A DNA stretch of 47,286 nt from Planctomycetota bacterium (GTDB lineage: Bacteria > Planctomycetota > JAPUJT01): the NCBI GenBank assembly GCA_027296055.1, contig JAPUJT010000109.1, positions 1 to 47,286 of the forward strand. Reading direction: 5' to 3'. The notes under the pieces are model-generated. The model made no database searches and was not told the DNA's origin. It saw only the letters and a program-made list of their open reading frames with translations. The position numbers and the translations under genes are program-made. Of this stretch, positions 8,746 through 17,160 are shown piece after piece. How positions within the stretch are numbered: the stretch's first letter is position 1; every line of letters begins with the position of its first letter.

Positions 8746-10038
8746 CTACTTCTCCTCGATCCAGCCGCGGGCACTCTCGAACGCCGAGAGGGCCTCCTCG
8801 ATGTCCAATTCCGAATGGTTGGCCATGGCGCAGAGGCGCAGGCGGGTCCTGGTACGCGGCACCGCGGGGGAAACAATGGGGCTCGCGAGGATGCCCGACG
8901 CCAGGAGTCTCCGGGCAAGGGTCAGCGCCTCCCACCGCCGGCCGAGGATCACGGGGATGATCGGTGTCGCCGAAGATCCCGTGTCGTAGCCGAGGTCCCG
9001 CAGGCCGTCCCGCAGGAGATCGGCGTTGCAGCGGAGTCTGTCGAGCCGTTCCGGCTCCCTCAAGATGACATCGAACGAAGCCACGGCCGCGGCGGCGGAT
9101 GCAGGCGCCAGGGCGGCCGAGAAGACGTACGGGGCCGAGTCGTGCTGCAAGTACAGGACCAGCTCCTTCGACCCCGCCACGAAGCCGCCGTTCGCCGGGA
9201 TGGCCTTGGAAAGGGAACCCGTCCAGATGTCCACGTCTCCGGGCTCCATGCCGAAGTGTTCGTGAGTGCCGGACCCCGTTGGGCCGAGCACTCCAACGGA
9301 ATGGGCCTCATCCACCATCAGGAAGGCCCCGTATCGCCTCTTCAGGTCCACAAGGCCGGGAAGCGGACAGATGTCCCCCTCCATAGAGTACACGCCGTCG
9401 AGGATGATCACTGTCCGCTGTCCAGGTTTCGATTCCTGGAGCATCTCCTCGAGGGATGCCAAGTCGTTGTGAGCGAACCGGTGAACCGGCACCCGTGCCA
9501 GCGTGCAGGCATCCACGATGCTCCGGTGCGCGAGAGAATCGACGAGCGCCCGATCCCTTGGACCGAACAGCGCGGCCATCACGGCAAAGTTGGCGAGGTA
9601 ACACGAGCTGAAGGTCGCCGCTGCCTCTGTGCCCTTGAACGAGGCGATTGTCGCCTCCAGGGAGCGATGGATTTCGGCGGTCCCGCTGAGAAGACGCACC
9701 CCTCCGGTCCCCGTCCCGTAGTCCCGGACCGCCCTCACGGCGGCCTCCTCGATCGCCGGGTGGCCTATCAAGCCCAGGTAGTCGCAGGAGGAGAGCATTA
9801 GGAATTGGGAGCCGCCGACCTGGACCCGTGGACCCGAGCGGCCGTCGAGGGCCTGCTGGTAGGTGTAGACGTCTCTCTCGAATCCCTCGCGGATGAACTC
9901 GAACATCCGCCGGACGGGACTCAAGGAGAGGAGACTGCCATTTGCCGCCGCCAACGCTCGACCGTCGGTGAAGAACCCGCCGCACGGGTCCATGGGCTTC
10001 GCGCCGGGGTGCGTCGGGAAGAGCTTCGACTTCGCCAT
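8746..10038 (-). CDS. Alpha-oxoamine synthase (PLP; BioF/Spt class)
   Basis: A 430-residue fold-type I PLP enzyme. Family features include the glycine-rich GTGTGGVRLLSGT at 109-120, the substrate-binding His in HRSIVDACT, the cofactor-binding Asp243 in VDEAHSVGV, and the Schiff-base Lys278 in TGSLSKAIPANGG. These enzymes condense an acyl thioester with an amino acid, releasing CO2 and CoA or ACP. Products include 8-amino-7-oxononanoate (BioF), 2-amino-3-oxobutyrate (Kbl) and 3-ketosphinganine (Spt). No other biotin gene is near, so I favour an Spt-like lipid role, but sequence alone does not fix the substrates. An N-terminal extension of about 35 residues precedes the usual start of the fold. 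AGGAG precedes the ATG. It lies 26 bases downstream of a radical SAM gene. Confidence 0.93.
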   Translation of the reverse strand: MAKSKLFPTHPGAKPMDPCGGFFTDGRALAAANGSLLSLSPVRRMFEFIREGFERDVYTYQQALDGRSGPRVQVGGSQFLMLSSCDYLGLIGHPAIEEAAVRAVRDYGTGTGGVRLLSGTAEIHRSLEATIASFKGTEAAATFSSCYLANFAVMAALFGPRDRALVDSLAHRSIVDACTLARVPVHRFAHNDLASLEEMLQESKPGQRTVIILDGVYSMEGDICPLPGLVDLKRRYGAFLMVDEAHSVGVLGPTGSGTHEHFGMEPGDVDIWTGSLSKAIPANGGFVAGSKELVLYLQHDSAPYVFSAALAPASAAAAVASFDVILREPERLDRLRCNADLLRDGLRDLGYDTGSSATPIIPVILGRRWEALTLARRLLASGILASPIVSPAVPRTRTRLRLCAMANHSELDIEEALSAFESARGWIEEK

Positions 10039-10064
10039 CTGGCTCCTACATTCTCATTCCGGGT

Positions 10065-11570
10065 TCATCGGGCCGATTCGAGAGTTCCGCTTGGCGTCAC
10101 CGTCCCTCCCGGTAAACCGCCCGGACGCCTCGGAACGTAACCCGGGACAACCGGGCCTACATCCTCGGCCTTCGCCAGCTCTCTCGGCGTGTGGTGCCTG
10201 TGCGCTGTCCTGAGCTGCATCCAGATCTTGATCGCTCCCCACCAGAGTCGAAGGTACTTGGGAGAGTAGATCGGTGGGCGCGTCCGCAGGGTGAGCCGCC
10301 TTGCTCGCCGGATGTTCAGACAGGCCCGGGAGTAAACACGGAGCAACGACCGGTAGTACTCCCGTAGCGGCATGCGTGTCGGGAGGAGGCAATGTGAGAG
10401 ATCGAACAGCCCGTGCGCCGTTCGAGGCACGGTGAGCCGATCCTTGTACTCATCCCAGATGACGGTTCCCGGAAGTGGCGTGTGCGGCGAGATGTTGAGA
10501 TAGTAGAGGCCGTTCTCATCGATGAACCGCCAGAGTCGGTCCCACTCCTCCTCGGTGTAATCCGGCTGCGTGATCAGGGAACCGTAAGTGTCCACACCGT
10601 GCCGACGGAGGACGTCGATGGCTAGGCGATTCTTGTCGACGGTGCATTCCTTGTTCATGGAGTCGAGCTCGGGATCGGTTGACGCCTCGAGGCCGATCAG
10701 CACCGCCGAGAGCCCCAGCTCCGCCCACTCGGCGATGACGTCCTCGTTCTCGGCAATGAAGTCCGCCCGACCGTAGACGAGGAACTTCTTGCGGATACCT
10801 CGCTCCCGGAGCAGCTGCCCGAGACGGGCCAGGCGGGTACGGTTGATGAGGAAGATGTCGTCGACGATGTAGACGTCCAGGGAATCGATCGTCTCCAGCT
10901 CGTCAGCGATCGACTCGGGGGATCTGGAATAGGTCGCCCCGTCGGTGATGCGCCAGGTGAAGCAGAAATTGCACCGGTACCAGCAGCCCCACGTGGTCTT
11001 CATCGTCGTGACCGGCTGGTGAAAGAGGTAGTAGTACCGGTGCCTCAGATGGGAGACGAGGTCCCGTCGGGGAAACGGCAGCGAATCCGGGGGGGGCATG
11101 TACCTCCGGCCCTCGGTCCGGTGGAGACCGTTGCCGATCGGGATGACTAGGCCCGCGACCTTCTCGAGAGAGGTCCCCGACTCCACTGCCTTCACGATAT
11201 CCGCCATCACGGTAGTGCCATCGCCCGGAACGATGCAGTCCACGGCATCATCGCAGAAGTCTTCCGGGGCCAGGGAGGCCTGCACTCCTCCCACTACCGT
11301 CCAAGCCGATGGGTCCCACCGCTTCACCTCCCGGCAGACCTTCTTCACCTCGTTGACACCGGTGATGTAACAGCTCGTCCCCACCACGTCCGGCTTGAAC
11401 TGCCTCAGCCTCCGCCGCAGACCCCTCTCGACGATCATGTCAAAGATTTGGATCTCGTGACCCTCCAGACCGGCGGCCACGTACTCCAGCTCGAGGGGCT
11501 CGCAGACCATGATGTGCTTGAGCCCTACCGTGTGTCTCGGGACCGGCGGCCGCACGAGCAGAATTCGCAT
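10065..11570 (-). CDS. B12-binding radical SAM protein A
   Basis: A 501-residue protein with an N-terminal cobalamin-binding Rossmann domain of about 1-150 (MRILLVRPP start, VVGTSCYITG, TVVGGVQASL) and a radical SAM domain whose cluster cysteines are C196, C200 and C203 in GCWYRCNFC. The downstream strands carry YIVDDIFLINR and AVLIGLEAST, typical of the class. Members catalyse methylations, rearrangements or C-C bond formation. I chose the ATG at 11570, with GAGGAGGG about ten bases upstream. An ATG at 11591 overlaps the upstream stop as ATGA and would add seven residues. A basic C-terminal helix of about 420-480 may contact membranes. It is cotranscribed with the second radical SAM gene. 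The substrate is unknown. Confidence 0.92.
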   Translation of the reverse strand: MRILLVRPPVPRHTVGLKHIMVCEPLELEYVAAGLEGHEIQIFDMIVERGLRRRLRQFKPDVVGTSCYITGVNEVKKVCREVKRWDPSAWTVVGGVQASLAPEDFCDDAVDCIVPGDGTTVMADIVKAVESGTSLEKVAGLVIPIGNGLHRTEGRRYMPPPDSLPFPRRDLVSHLRHRYYYLFHQPVTTMKTTWGCWYRCNFCFTWRITDGATYSRSPESIADELETIDSLDVYIVDDIFLINRTRLARLGQLLRERGIRKKFLVYGRADFIAENEDVIAEWAELGLSAVLIGLEASTDPELDSMNKECTVDKNRLAIDVLRRHGVDTYGSLITQPDYTEEEWDRLWRFIDENGLYYLNISPHTPLPGTVIWDEYKDRLTVPRTAHGLFDLSHCLLPTRMPLREYYRSLLRVYSRACLNIRRARRLTLRTRPPIYSPKYLRLWWGAIKIWMQLRTAHRHHTPRELAKAEDVGPVVPGYVPRRPGGLPGGTVTPSGTLESAR

Positions 11571-11587
11571 CGGGTGAGTCCCTCCTC

Positions 11588-12922
11588 TCATACAATCCCC
11601 GGAGTGATCCGGTGCTTGATGTGGTTCCGGTAGTGCAGGTTGACCCCGAGCACGAACACGCGCATGAAGAGGCCCAGAGATGCTCGGTTCCATCCGATCC
11701 TGGAGAGCATTGCCCTCCACCCGAAGAGCCGCTCGTAGAGCCTCCAGTACCCGGCCTGCAAACGAAGTGGGTCGATCTTCTTCGGACGGTAGACCACGAA
11801 ACCCCCGGAGTACAGCCCGAACTCCTCGGAGACGATCCGGCCCTCGGCCATCAGTTCGTCGAAGAGAGGCGTACCTGGGATGGGTGTCAGGATGTGGATC
11901 CGGGGCACCGAGATCTTGTTTTCCATGATGAAGTTGAAGGTGTCCTCGAAGACCGATTCATCGTCCTCGTCCAACCCGACGATCATCTCGGTGGATACGT
12001 CGATGCCGTGGGCCCGGATCGTCCGGATGGCCTCCCGGTAACGTTCCGGCCGGTTCCATTCCTTGTCGACGCGCCTCAGGCTGGAAGGGTTCACCGACTC
12101 GATCCCGAAGGAGAGCATCCGGCACCCGCTGCGGTGGGCCAGCCTCAGCATCTCCGGACGTTCGGAGATGTGCAGCGAGCACTGGCTCATCCAGATGATC
12201 TCCTCCGGGATCAGGGCTTCCCAAAGAGCCGCCGAGTAATCGAAATCGACGCCGATGTTGTCGTCGATGAAAGCGATGTACCGGGTCCCGTGGCGCTTCG
12301 CCGCCCGGACATCCCGGACCACCTGATCGACCGGCCTCTTGAAGTAACCGCCCTCGAAGAAGGCGGTGATGGAGCAGAAGCTGCACGTGAAGGGGCACCC
12401 GCGGGTGGCCTGCACGGGCCTCCACTTTCCGAGAAGGGATGGATCCATGAGGTCGTACCGGGGCAGGGGTAGCTGATCGATGGGGGGCCGTCGCTGCATG
12501 CGGTAGACGGGCTGGAGACGCCCCCCGGCGAAGTCCTTGAGGACCCTCGGCCAGACCTCCTCCGCCTCCCCGAGCACCACGGAGTCGACGTGATCCAGGG
12601 CGAGCTCGGGGCCGCTCAGTGTCACGGCGATCCCTCCCTGGATGACGGTGACCTTTCTCCGACGAAACTCATCGGCGATTTGCCATGCCCGGACAATTCC
12701 CGAGCCCATGCCGGTGATCCCCACGAGGTCCCACGGCTCGTCGTAGGGGATTTCCTCAACCGTTTCGTTGAGCAGCCTGAGGTCTACGTCGCGCGGCGTG
12801 ACCGCCGCCAGCATGGGCAGCGTCAGACCCGGCAGATGCAGCCGGCGCTGCTTGATCGGTCTCTCGCGGGAGTCCAGGGCAGTCGGGCTAATCAGCAGTA
12901 CTTTCGGGCGGGTGGAGATCAA
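11588..12922 (-). CDS. B12-binding radical SAM protein B
   Basis: A 444-residue protein from the TTG at 12922, chosen because KVLLISPTA right after it is the usual first strand of the B12-binding domain. The frame stays open to a GTG at 13219, but that extension has no family features and lies in the divergent intergenic region. Cluster cysteines C176, C180 and C183 are in RGCPFTCSFC. Later motifs are YIAFIDDNIGVDF, MLSFGIESVN and STEMIVGLDEDDE. The architecture matches lipid-, hopanoid- and natural-product-related radical SAM enzymes. The last codons overlap a possible ATGA start of protein A, showing translational coupling. It heads the minus-strand operon of four genes. The precise start is uncertain. 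Confidence 0.9.
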   Translation of the reverse strand: MISTRPKVLLISPTALDSRERPIKQRRLHLPGLTLPMLAAVTPRDVDLRLLNETVEEIPYDEPWDLVGITGMGSGIVRAWQIADEFRRRKVTVIQGGIAVTLSGPELALDHVDSVVLGEAEEVWPRVLKDFAGGRLQPVYRMQRRPPIDQLPLPRYDLMDPSLLGKWRPVQATRGCPFTCSFCSITAFFEGGYFKRPVDQVVRDVRAAKRHGTRYIAFIDDNIGVDFDYSAALWEALIPEEIIWMSQCSLHISERPEMLRLAHRSGCRMLSFGIESVNPSSLRRVDKEWNRPERYREAIRTIRAHGIDVSTEMIVGLDEDDESVFEDTFNFIMENKISVPRIHILTPIPGTPLFDELMAEGRIVSEEFGLYSGGFVVYRPKKIDPLRLQAGYWRLYERLFGWRAMLSRIGWNRASLGLFMRVFVLGVNLHYRNHIKHRITPGIV

Positions 12923-13244
12923 GGCAATCGACGCTTCGCGACGCTCCCTCTGAGATGGGCTTTGCTTGAGACGGAACGAGGCGGGACGGAGGCCTGCCCC
13001 ATGCCAATGCAGCGCCAGCCGATTTTCGGGCCTAAGGGACTGGGGTAGAGACACCCCCACTGGTGGATCACCGTAGGGAAAAGAGAGGCAATTGTCAATC
13101 ACCTTCAGGGAAGTTTTCTCGCCGGGCTCTTCTCGCCTACAACACCTTCCCCCTCCCGCAGCTCGCTGCCCCACGGCAACCCGTCCGGCCGACGCCACCG
13201 ACGCTCCTTTGACATTCACAATGGTCCGAGGCTAGTCTACGGGC
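12923..13244. promoter_or_regulatory. Divergent intergenic region of the lipid-like cluster
   Basis: About 320 bases separate the probable starts of the leftward radical SAM operon and the rightward GNAT gene, so both promoters should lie here. The minus frame is open through much of it, which leaves some doubt about the operon's first codon. I could not assign -35/-10 boxes or an operator with confidence. Confidence 0.35.
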
Positions 13245-14384
13245 ATGTCTGTAGAAGACCTTCAGATCCGGGCTGTAGCGACGCGCGCCGATGACCGGGC
13301 ATTCTGCCAATTCCCCTACGACCTCTACCGGGACGACCCGAGGTGGGCCCCTCCCCTCCGCTCCTACGAGCGCCGCCGGTGGTCGGCCAGACACCATGTC
13401 TCCCTGCGTTCCCGTTGGGTCCGTCGGTTCGTGGCGCGACGGGGGGGGACGCCGGTTGGACGAGCGGCGGCCATCTTCGACGAGGCTTTCGCCTCTCGAT
13501 GGTCCCCAGGGACGGGGTTCTTCGGTTTCTTCGAGTGTGCCGACGACGGGGAGGCCTGCCGGGCCCTCCTGGCGGCGGCTGAATCGGCCCTACGCGATCG
13601 GGGGGCAACCGCCATCCTAGGCCCGGTCAACCTGACGACCCACGACGAGGTCGGCATCCTCGTATCGGGATTCGAACAGCCCCCGGTCCTCCTGACGCCA
13701 TACAACCCTCCCTACTATCCCTCCCTCCTGGAGGATGCAGGCTACGAGCCGCGCCTCGAGTTCTCCGCCTACCGCTGGGAGCCGGCCCAAAAGCCTTCGG
13801 GTGTGGTCGCCCGCCTCGTGCGCCGGCTTCACCGCCAGTGGGAGGGGAGTTCGGGGCTCCGCATCCGGCCGGCCGATCCCCGCCGGTGGGACGCCGAAAA
13901 CAAAGTCTTCTTCCAACTCTACAACGATGCCTTCGAGGACCTGTGGGGATTCGTGCCCCTGGAGTGGGACGAGTACCGGGAGCGGGCTGAGCAGTTCCGG
14001 CCCTTCTATCGGCCGGAGCTGGCCCTCATCGCGGAGGTCGGCGGTGATCCGGTCGGATTCGGGCTCCTCCTCCCGAATCTTAACGAAGCCCTTGTTGGTC
14101 TCAGGGGCCGGCTCTTCCCCTTCGGATGGGTTCGACTCGCGCAGAGGATTCCGAAGATCTCGATGGCGCGCTTTGTCCTCCTGGGAGTCCGGGCTGAGTA
14201 CCGGGGCCGGGGGATTGCCGCCTGCATCGCGCATGAGGCAGCGGAGACCACGCGGCGATTGGGCATCGAAGCCGTAGAGATTTCCGTCGTCCAGGACTCG
14301 AACCGGGAGATGCGGCACGTGGTGGCGGCCTTCGGCTGTCCCCGGGTCAAGACGCTTCGCCTCTACGAGAAGCGGCAGATCTGA
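13245..14384 (+). CDS. YghO-like GNAT-family acyltransferase
   Basis: A 379-residue cytoplasmic protein starting at the ATG at 13245. It carries the block ATILGPVNLTTHDEVGIL followed by VLLTPYNPPYYPSLLEDAGY, which I associate with YghO-like GNAT proteins. A C-terminal acetyl-CoA-type domain reads FVLLGVRAEYRGRGIAACIA with the pyrophosphate-loop pattern RGRGIA, and then EISVVQDSNREMRHVVAAFG. Proteins of this type often neighbour oxoamine synthases, and as I recall a GNAT-fold bacterial ceramide synthase has been described. This gene is therefore the best candidate for N-acylating a sphingoid-like base, as inference. It is divergent from the radical SAM operon and sits 221 bases before a glycosyltransferase. 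Confidence 0.87.
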   Translation: MSVEDLQIRAVATRADDRAFCQFPYDLYRDDPRWAPPLRSYERRRWSARHHVSLRSRWVRRFVARRGGTPVGRAAAIFDEAFASRWSPGTGFFGFFECADDGEACRALLAAAESALRDRGATAILGPVNLTTHDEVGILVSGFEQPPVLLTPYNPPYYPSLLEDAGYEPRLEFSAYRWEPAQKPSGVVARLVRRLHRQWEGSSGLRIRPADPRRWDAENKVFFQLYNDAFEDLWGFVPLEWDEYRERAEQFRPFYRPELALIAEVGGDPVGFGLLLPNLNEALVGLRGRLFPFGWVRLAQRIPKISMARFVLLGVRAEYRGRGIAACIAHEAAETTRRLGIEAVEISVVQDSNREMRHVVAAFGCPRVKTLRLYEKRQI

Positions 14385-14464
14385 CAACAGGAACCGCCGC
14401 CAGTCCCCTTCGTCAGGTGTTGTCGCCCCATTACTCGAAGCAGGACGGGGTAGGAAGGGAGATG

Positions 14465-14555
14465 AGACGGCCGATCAGATCGCTGGACCCAGAACTCGGC
14501 CCTTCTCATCATCTGGATGGATTCCTTCGGATAAACGAGCGGGCCCGAGATTGTG
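14465..14555 (-). repeat. Dispersed repeat family 2, degenerate inverted copy
   Basis: Read on the minus strand, it contains ATCCATCCAGATGATGA and then GGGTCCAGCGATC, matching in order the family-2 copies at 18638 and 36448. It fills most of the gap before the glycosyltransferase gene. Similarity is clear but reduced. Confidence 0.5.
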
Positions 14556-14605
14556 CACTCCAGGGTCCCCCCAGAGCGCAGAGAATAGCGTAAGGCCGCG
14601 AGAGA

Positions 14606-15877
14606 ATGAAGATCACAATCCTGGCGCTCGGCACGCGGGGCGACGTGCAGCCGTATGTAGCCCTTGGTGAGGGACTTCGGAAGGTTGGTCACGGCGTCCG
14701 CGTTGCCACGTTCGAGAACTTCGAGCCGCTGGTCACGGGACTCGGGCTGCAGTTCCATCCCGTCGCGGGCGATGTGCAGTCCATATTGGCTTCGGAAAGC
14801 GTTTTGGACCTCATCGAGCCCAGGGGCAAGACCGGAATCCGAAATCTCCTCCACACAGGAAAGGCGTGGGTCTCCGCGGTGCAAGCCTGTGCGCAGGCCC
14901 TGTGGGAAGCCTGCCACGGAACCGACGCGATCATCAATGGGTTGCCGGGAGCGCTATTTGGATTCGATGCGGCAGAAAGGCTTCATGTCCCCCACGTCTC
15001 GGCGGCGGTGATACCCTTTGTCCGCACCCGTTCATTTCCGATCCCCGTCTTGCCTCCAGCCTCATTCGGTAGCGCGTACAACCTGCTGACGTACCGCATC
15101 GCTGAACAAGTCCTGTGGCGCACTGTCCAGGGCACGATCAATCAGTGGCGGCAAGGTAGTCTGGGCCTGCCGAAAGCTCCTTTCTGGGGTCATTCTTCTC
15201 GGCTGAACAAGGAGCGCGTGCTCGTCCTCAATGGGTTCAGTCCACGGCTGGTGCCGCGGCCTCCTGACTGGCCCGGGCACATCTTCATCACCGGCTATTG
15301 GTTTCTCGAGGAAAGGGACTGGAGGCCGCCGCCCGAACTCCTCGACTTCATCGAATCCGGGCCGAAGCCTGTGTTCGTGGGCTTCGGCAGTATGCCCGTT
15401 CGGCACCCCGAGAGGATGGCAAATGCGGTGGTGGACGCGCTGAGGCGATCCGGTCACCGAGGCGTCTTGGGTATGGGATGGGGCGGGGTAAGAAGCGGCG
15501 ATCTCCCCGACGATATGGTCGGGATCGAGTACGCTCCGTATTCGTGGCTTTTCCCGCGGATGGCAGCGGTGATGCATCACGGCGGTTCGGGATCCACTGC
15601 GGCAGGGCTTCACGCCGGGGTGCCCTCGGTGGTCGTTCCCTTCCTGTTGGATCAGTTCTACTGGGGGCGGCGCATCGCCTCCCTCGGCGTAGGCCCGAAG
15701 CCGATCCCGCGGAACCAGCTGTCCGTGAAACGGATGGCGTCAGCAATCCGCCGGGCGACGAGTGATCCGGACATGCGCCGGCGGGCCAGAGAGCTAGGGC
15801 GAGCCGTCCGCACGGAGCATGGGGTGGTAAGGGCGGTAGAGGTCCTCGACTCTTACCTCACGGATTGGAGCAACTGA
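14606..15877 (+). CDS. UGT-like (GT1/GT28-type) glycosyltransferase
   Basis: A 423-residue GT-B fold enzyme. The N-terminal domain opens with MKITILALGTRGDVQPYVAL, the standard acceptor-side start of sterol, flavonoid and lipid UGT-like enzymes. The C-terminal donor domain has PVFVGFGSMPV, then the nucleotide-sugar signature HHGGSGSTAAGLHAGVPSV and PFLLDQFYWG. It transfers a sugar from a nucleotide donor to a lipid or small-molecule hydroxyl, at the cytoplasm or inner membrane face. No signal peptide or transmembrane segment is seen. The acceptor is unknown. Its position next to an oxoamine synthase and acyltransferase cluster suggests a glycolipid, possibly a glycosylated sphingoid lipid. 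The ribosome-binding site is weak and the promoter is not identified. Confidence 0.9.
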   Translation: MKITILALGTRGDVQPYVALGEGLRKVGHGVRVATFENFEPLVTGLGLQFHPVAGDVQSILASESVLDLIEPRGKTGIRNLLHTGKAWVSAVQACAQALWEACHGTDAIINGLPGALFGFDAAERLHVPHVSAAVIPFVRTRSFPIPVLPPASFGSAYNLLTYRIAEQVLWRTVQGTINQWRQGSLGLPKAPFWGHSSRLNKERVLVLNGFSPRLVPRPPDWPGHIFITGYWFLEERDWRPPPELLDFIESGPKPVFVGFGSMPVRHPERMANAVVDALRRSGHRGVLGMGWGGVRSGDLPDDMVGIEYAPYSWLFPRMAAVMHHGGSGSTAAGLHAGVPSVVVPFLLDQFYWGRRIASLGVGPKPIPRNQLSVKRMASAIRRATSDPDMRRRARELGRAVRTEHGVVRAVEVLDSYLTDWSN

Positions 15878-16014
15878 GGGGAGCCGGTCATCGAACCTTC
15901 GCATACTTCGTGCCTCCTTCATGCGGCCTTCACCATCTACGAGGGTGGGGACCACGCCCGAACTCTCCTTTCGGACGGCAGGCGGCACTGCAAACTATGG
16001 AACACTGGTGGGCC

Positions 16015-16095
16015 ACTTGTCCATCCGATTAGGTCCATCCACGATGGAAGAGGACGCGCTTCCTCGGCGTCCAGCACCTCTCTTTCAGAGTTTCA
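16015..16095 (+). repeat. Dispersed repeat family 2, partial copy
   Basis: It contains TTGTCCATCCGATTA, GTCCATCCACGATGGA and TCGGCGTCCAGCACC, matching the left part of the family-2 element seen at 28427 and 36448. It lies between the glycosyltransferase gene and the first ~440-bp inverted-repeat element. Confidence 0.6.
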
Positions 16096-16200
16096 TTCCT
16101 GGCGACGTAACTCGAAACGGGGTTAAATCTTATGGGGCGAATGCGGCTCACATCGCCCCTGGTATTCCTTCGGACCCAGTCCCGTCCTCGTCCTATTAAG

Positions 16201-16640
16201 ATGCTGTAGTGGTCCAGCGACCTTGCGCGGGGAATAGGTTCTCGCCAATCCGCTGAGGCTCATTGAGTTATAGCATTCTTGTCGGGCGGCTGCCGAAGAC
16301 GTCCGAATTCTTGAGTGAGGCCCGTACCGCTGCAGGAACCAGCCGCGAACGCCCTTGTGGGGGAGCAATATACACGGAGTTGGGCCCGTTCGACTCATCG
16401 GCCAGTCGGGACCTCCGTGGTGTCATTCTCCGACGGCGAGCCGGACTTCCACGATAGAAAGAGCCGTGCTAGAAGCGACGGTCGACGGAAATCCCGCTAC
16501 CATCGAGGCAGCATTACTTTCCATTGACCCTATATGGAGTTTCCTGCATAAGCGCCTCCCTGAAGGTCGTAACCTGTTGAAGCTCAACCCATTCGCTCCC
16601 AGCGAGCTCGCTCACAATGTCCCTGGATCACTACAGCGAC
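16201..16640 (+). mobile_element. MITE-like element, copy A
   Basis: A ~440-base non-coding element. The left end GCTGTAGTGGTCCAGCGA is an imperfect inverted repeat of the right end, read on the minus strand as GCTGTAGTGATCCAGGGA. The interior shares ordered blocks with copies B and C (GAGGCTCATTGAGTTA, GGCTGCCGAAGAC, GACTTCCACGAT, GAAGCGACGGTCGA). The three copies have nearly the same length, the same orientation and no shared open frame, which fits a miniature inverted-repeat transposable element. No target-site duplication was obvious. It flanks the attC cassettes on the left. Confidence 0.75.
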
Positions 16641-16664
16641 TCCCCATTCTTTGGGGGGAGTGTG
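16641..16664 (+). terminator. Small hairpin beside element copy A
   Basis: ACTCCCC and GGGGAGT can pair around an A/T-rich loop right after the right terminal repeat of copy A. It may be a terminator for the minus-strand cassette genes or simply part of the element edge. There is no clear T-run. Confidence 0.25.
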
Positions 16665-16725
16665 ATTCTGGAGGAGAGCATACATCTGAGGTCGGGTAAG
16701 GAATGGCGCGGTCAGGCGGCTGCCA

Positions 16726-16784
16726 GTCCAACGATGAAGCTGACCGGTGCCCTGTAGGGCATCCGGATCAGCGCCGTGCTAGGC
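16726..16784 (-). other. Integron attC site (cassette of the 121-aa ORF)
   Basis: Read on the minus strand, this 59-base site starts with GCCTAGC (R'' box, one mismatch to RYYYAAC) and ends with GTTGGAC, a perfect GTTRRRY R' box. Between them, GCTGATCCGG pairs with CCGGTCAGC, and the tip TGCCCTACAGGGCA forms a terminal hairpin. The order R''-L''-tip-L'-R', the 59-base length and the TAG stop of the cassette gene inside the R'' box are all typical of attC. Confidence 0.8.
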
Positions 16785-17144
16785 GACGATCGATATTTCC
16801 CGTGCGGGCGCCGCATATCCATAGTCAGACGGCGCGGACGATAATCCCCGCGACAATCGATGCGGGACGCCGGCGCGCCAAATCCCGAGCTCATTCTCTT
16901 CCTCGAAAATCATGGTGAGCCGCGTGATCCTTTTCGAGCCAAAATTCTCGAGTGCGCAGATGTCGTCGAGCTGATCGGTTTCGACGACAGACTTATCCTT
17001 CAGGCGTGCCGAAAGTTGGGGAGCGACTTCGTCCCGGTGGCTAATTTTCTGAACATGCTCTTCGCACGTGTTGATAACACAGCGAAAATCCTGCCCAGTC
17101 AAGACAAAGCCGAATAGGAATGTGCGATTGGTCTCGGTCTTCAT
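16779..17144 (-). CDS. Integron cassette protein of unknown function
   Basis: A 121-residue protein that begins MKTETNRTFLFGFVLTGQDF. I do not recognise the family. It has no signal peptide or membrane segment and is mixed alpha/beta in character, with an acidic stretch around residues 75-85 (MIFEEENE). It fits a cassette gene: the ATG lies 16 bases after the recombination side of the upstream attC, and the TAG stop is inside its own attC. No strong ribosome-binding site is visible, which is common in cassettes that rely on upstream translation. The overlapping plus-strand frame at 16860-17117 is regarded as antisense. Any role, such as a toxin-antitoxin member or stress function, would be a guess. 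Confidence 0.65.
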   Translation of the reverse strand: MKTETNRTFLFGFVLTGQDFRCVINTCEEHVQKISHRDEVAPQLSARLKDKSVVETDQLDDICALENFGSKRITRLTMIFEEENELGIWRAGVPHRLSRGLSSAPSDYGYAAPAREISIVA

Positions 17145-17160
17145 TCGTAGAGTTCTCGTC

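Noticed and set aside
7828..9801. Very long (657-codon) plus-strand open frame
   Set aside because: It lies antisense to the GNAT and oxoamine synthase genes, which carry clear family motifs. The open frame is a product of G+C-rich codon use on the other strand, and its translation has no recognisable domain.
8746..10038. Calling the oxoamine synthase bioF
   Set aside because: Biotin, threonine and sphingolipid enzymes share all visible motifs, and no other biotin gene is nearby, so a specific symbol is not justified.
11612..12472. 286-codon plus-strand frame
   Set aside because: Antisense to the radical SAM gene with an intact cluster motif. No homologous features.
16860..17117. 85-codon plus frame over the integron cassette
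   Set aside because: It is antisense to the cassette ORF whose ends fit the attC sites.
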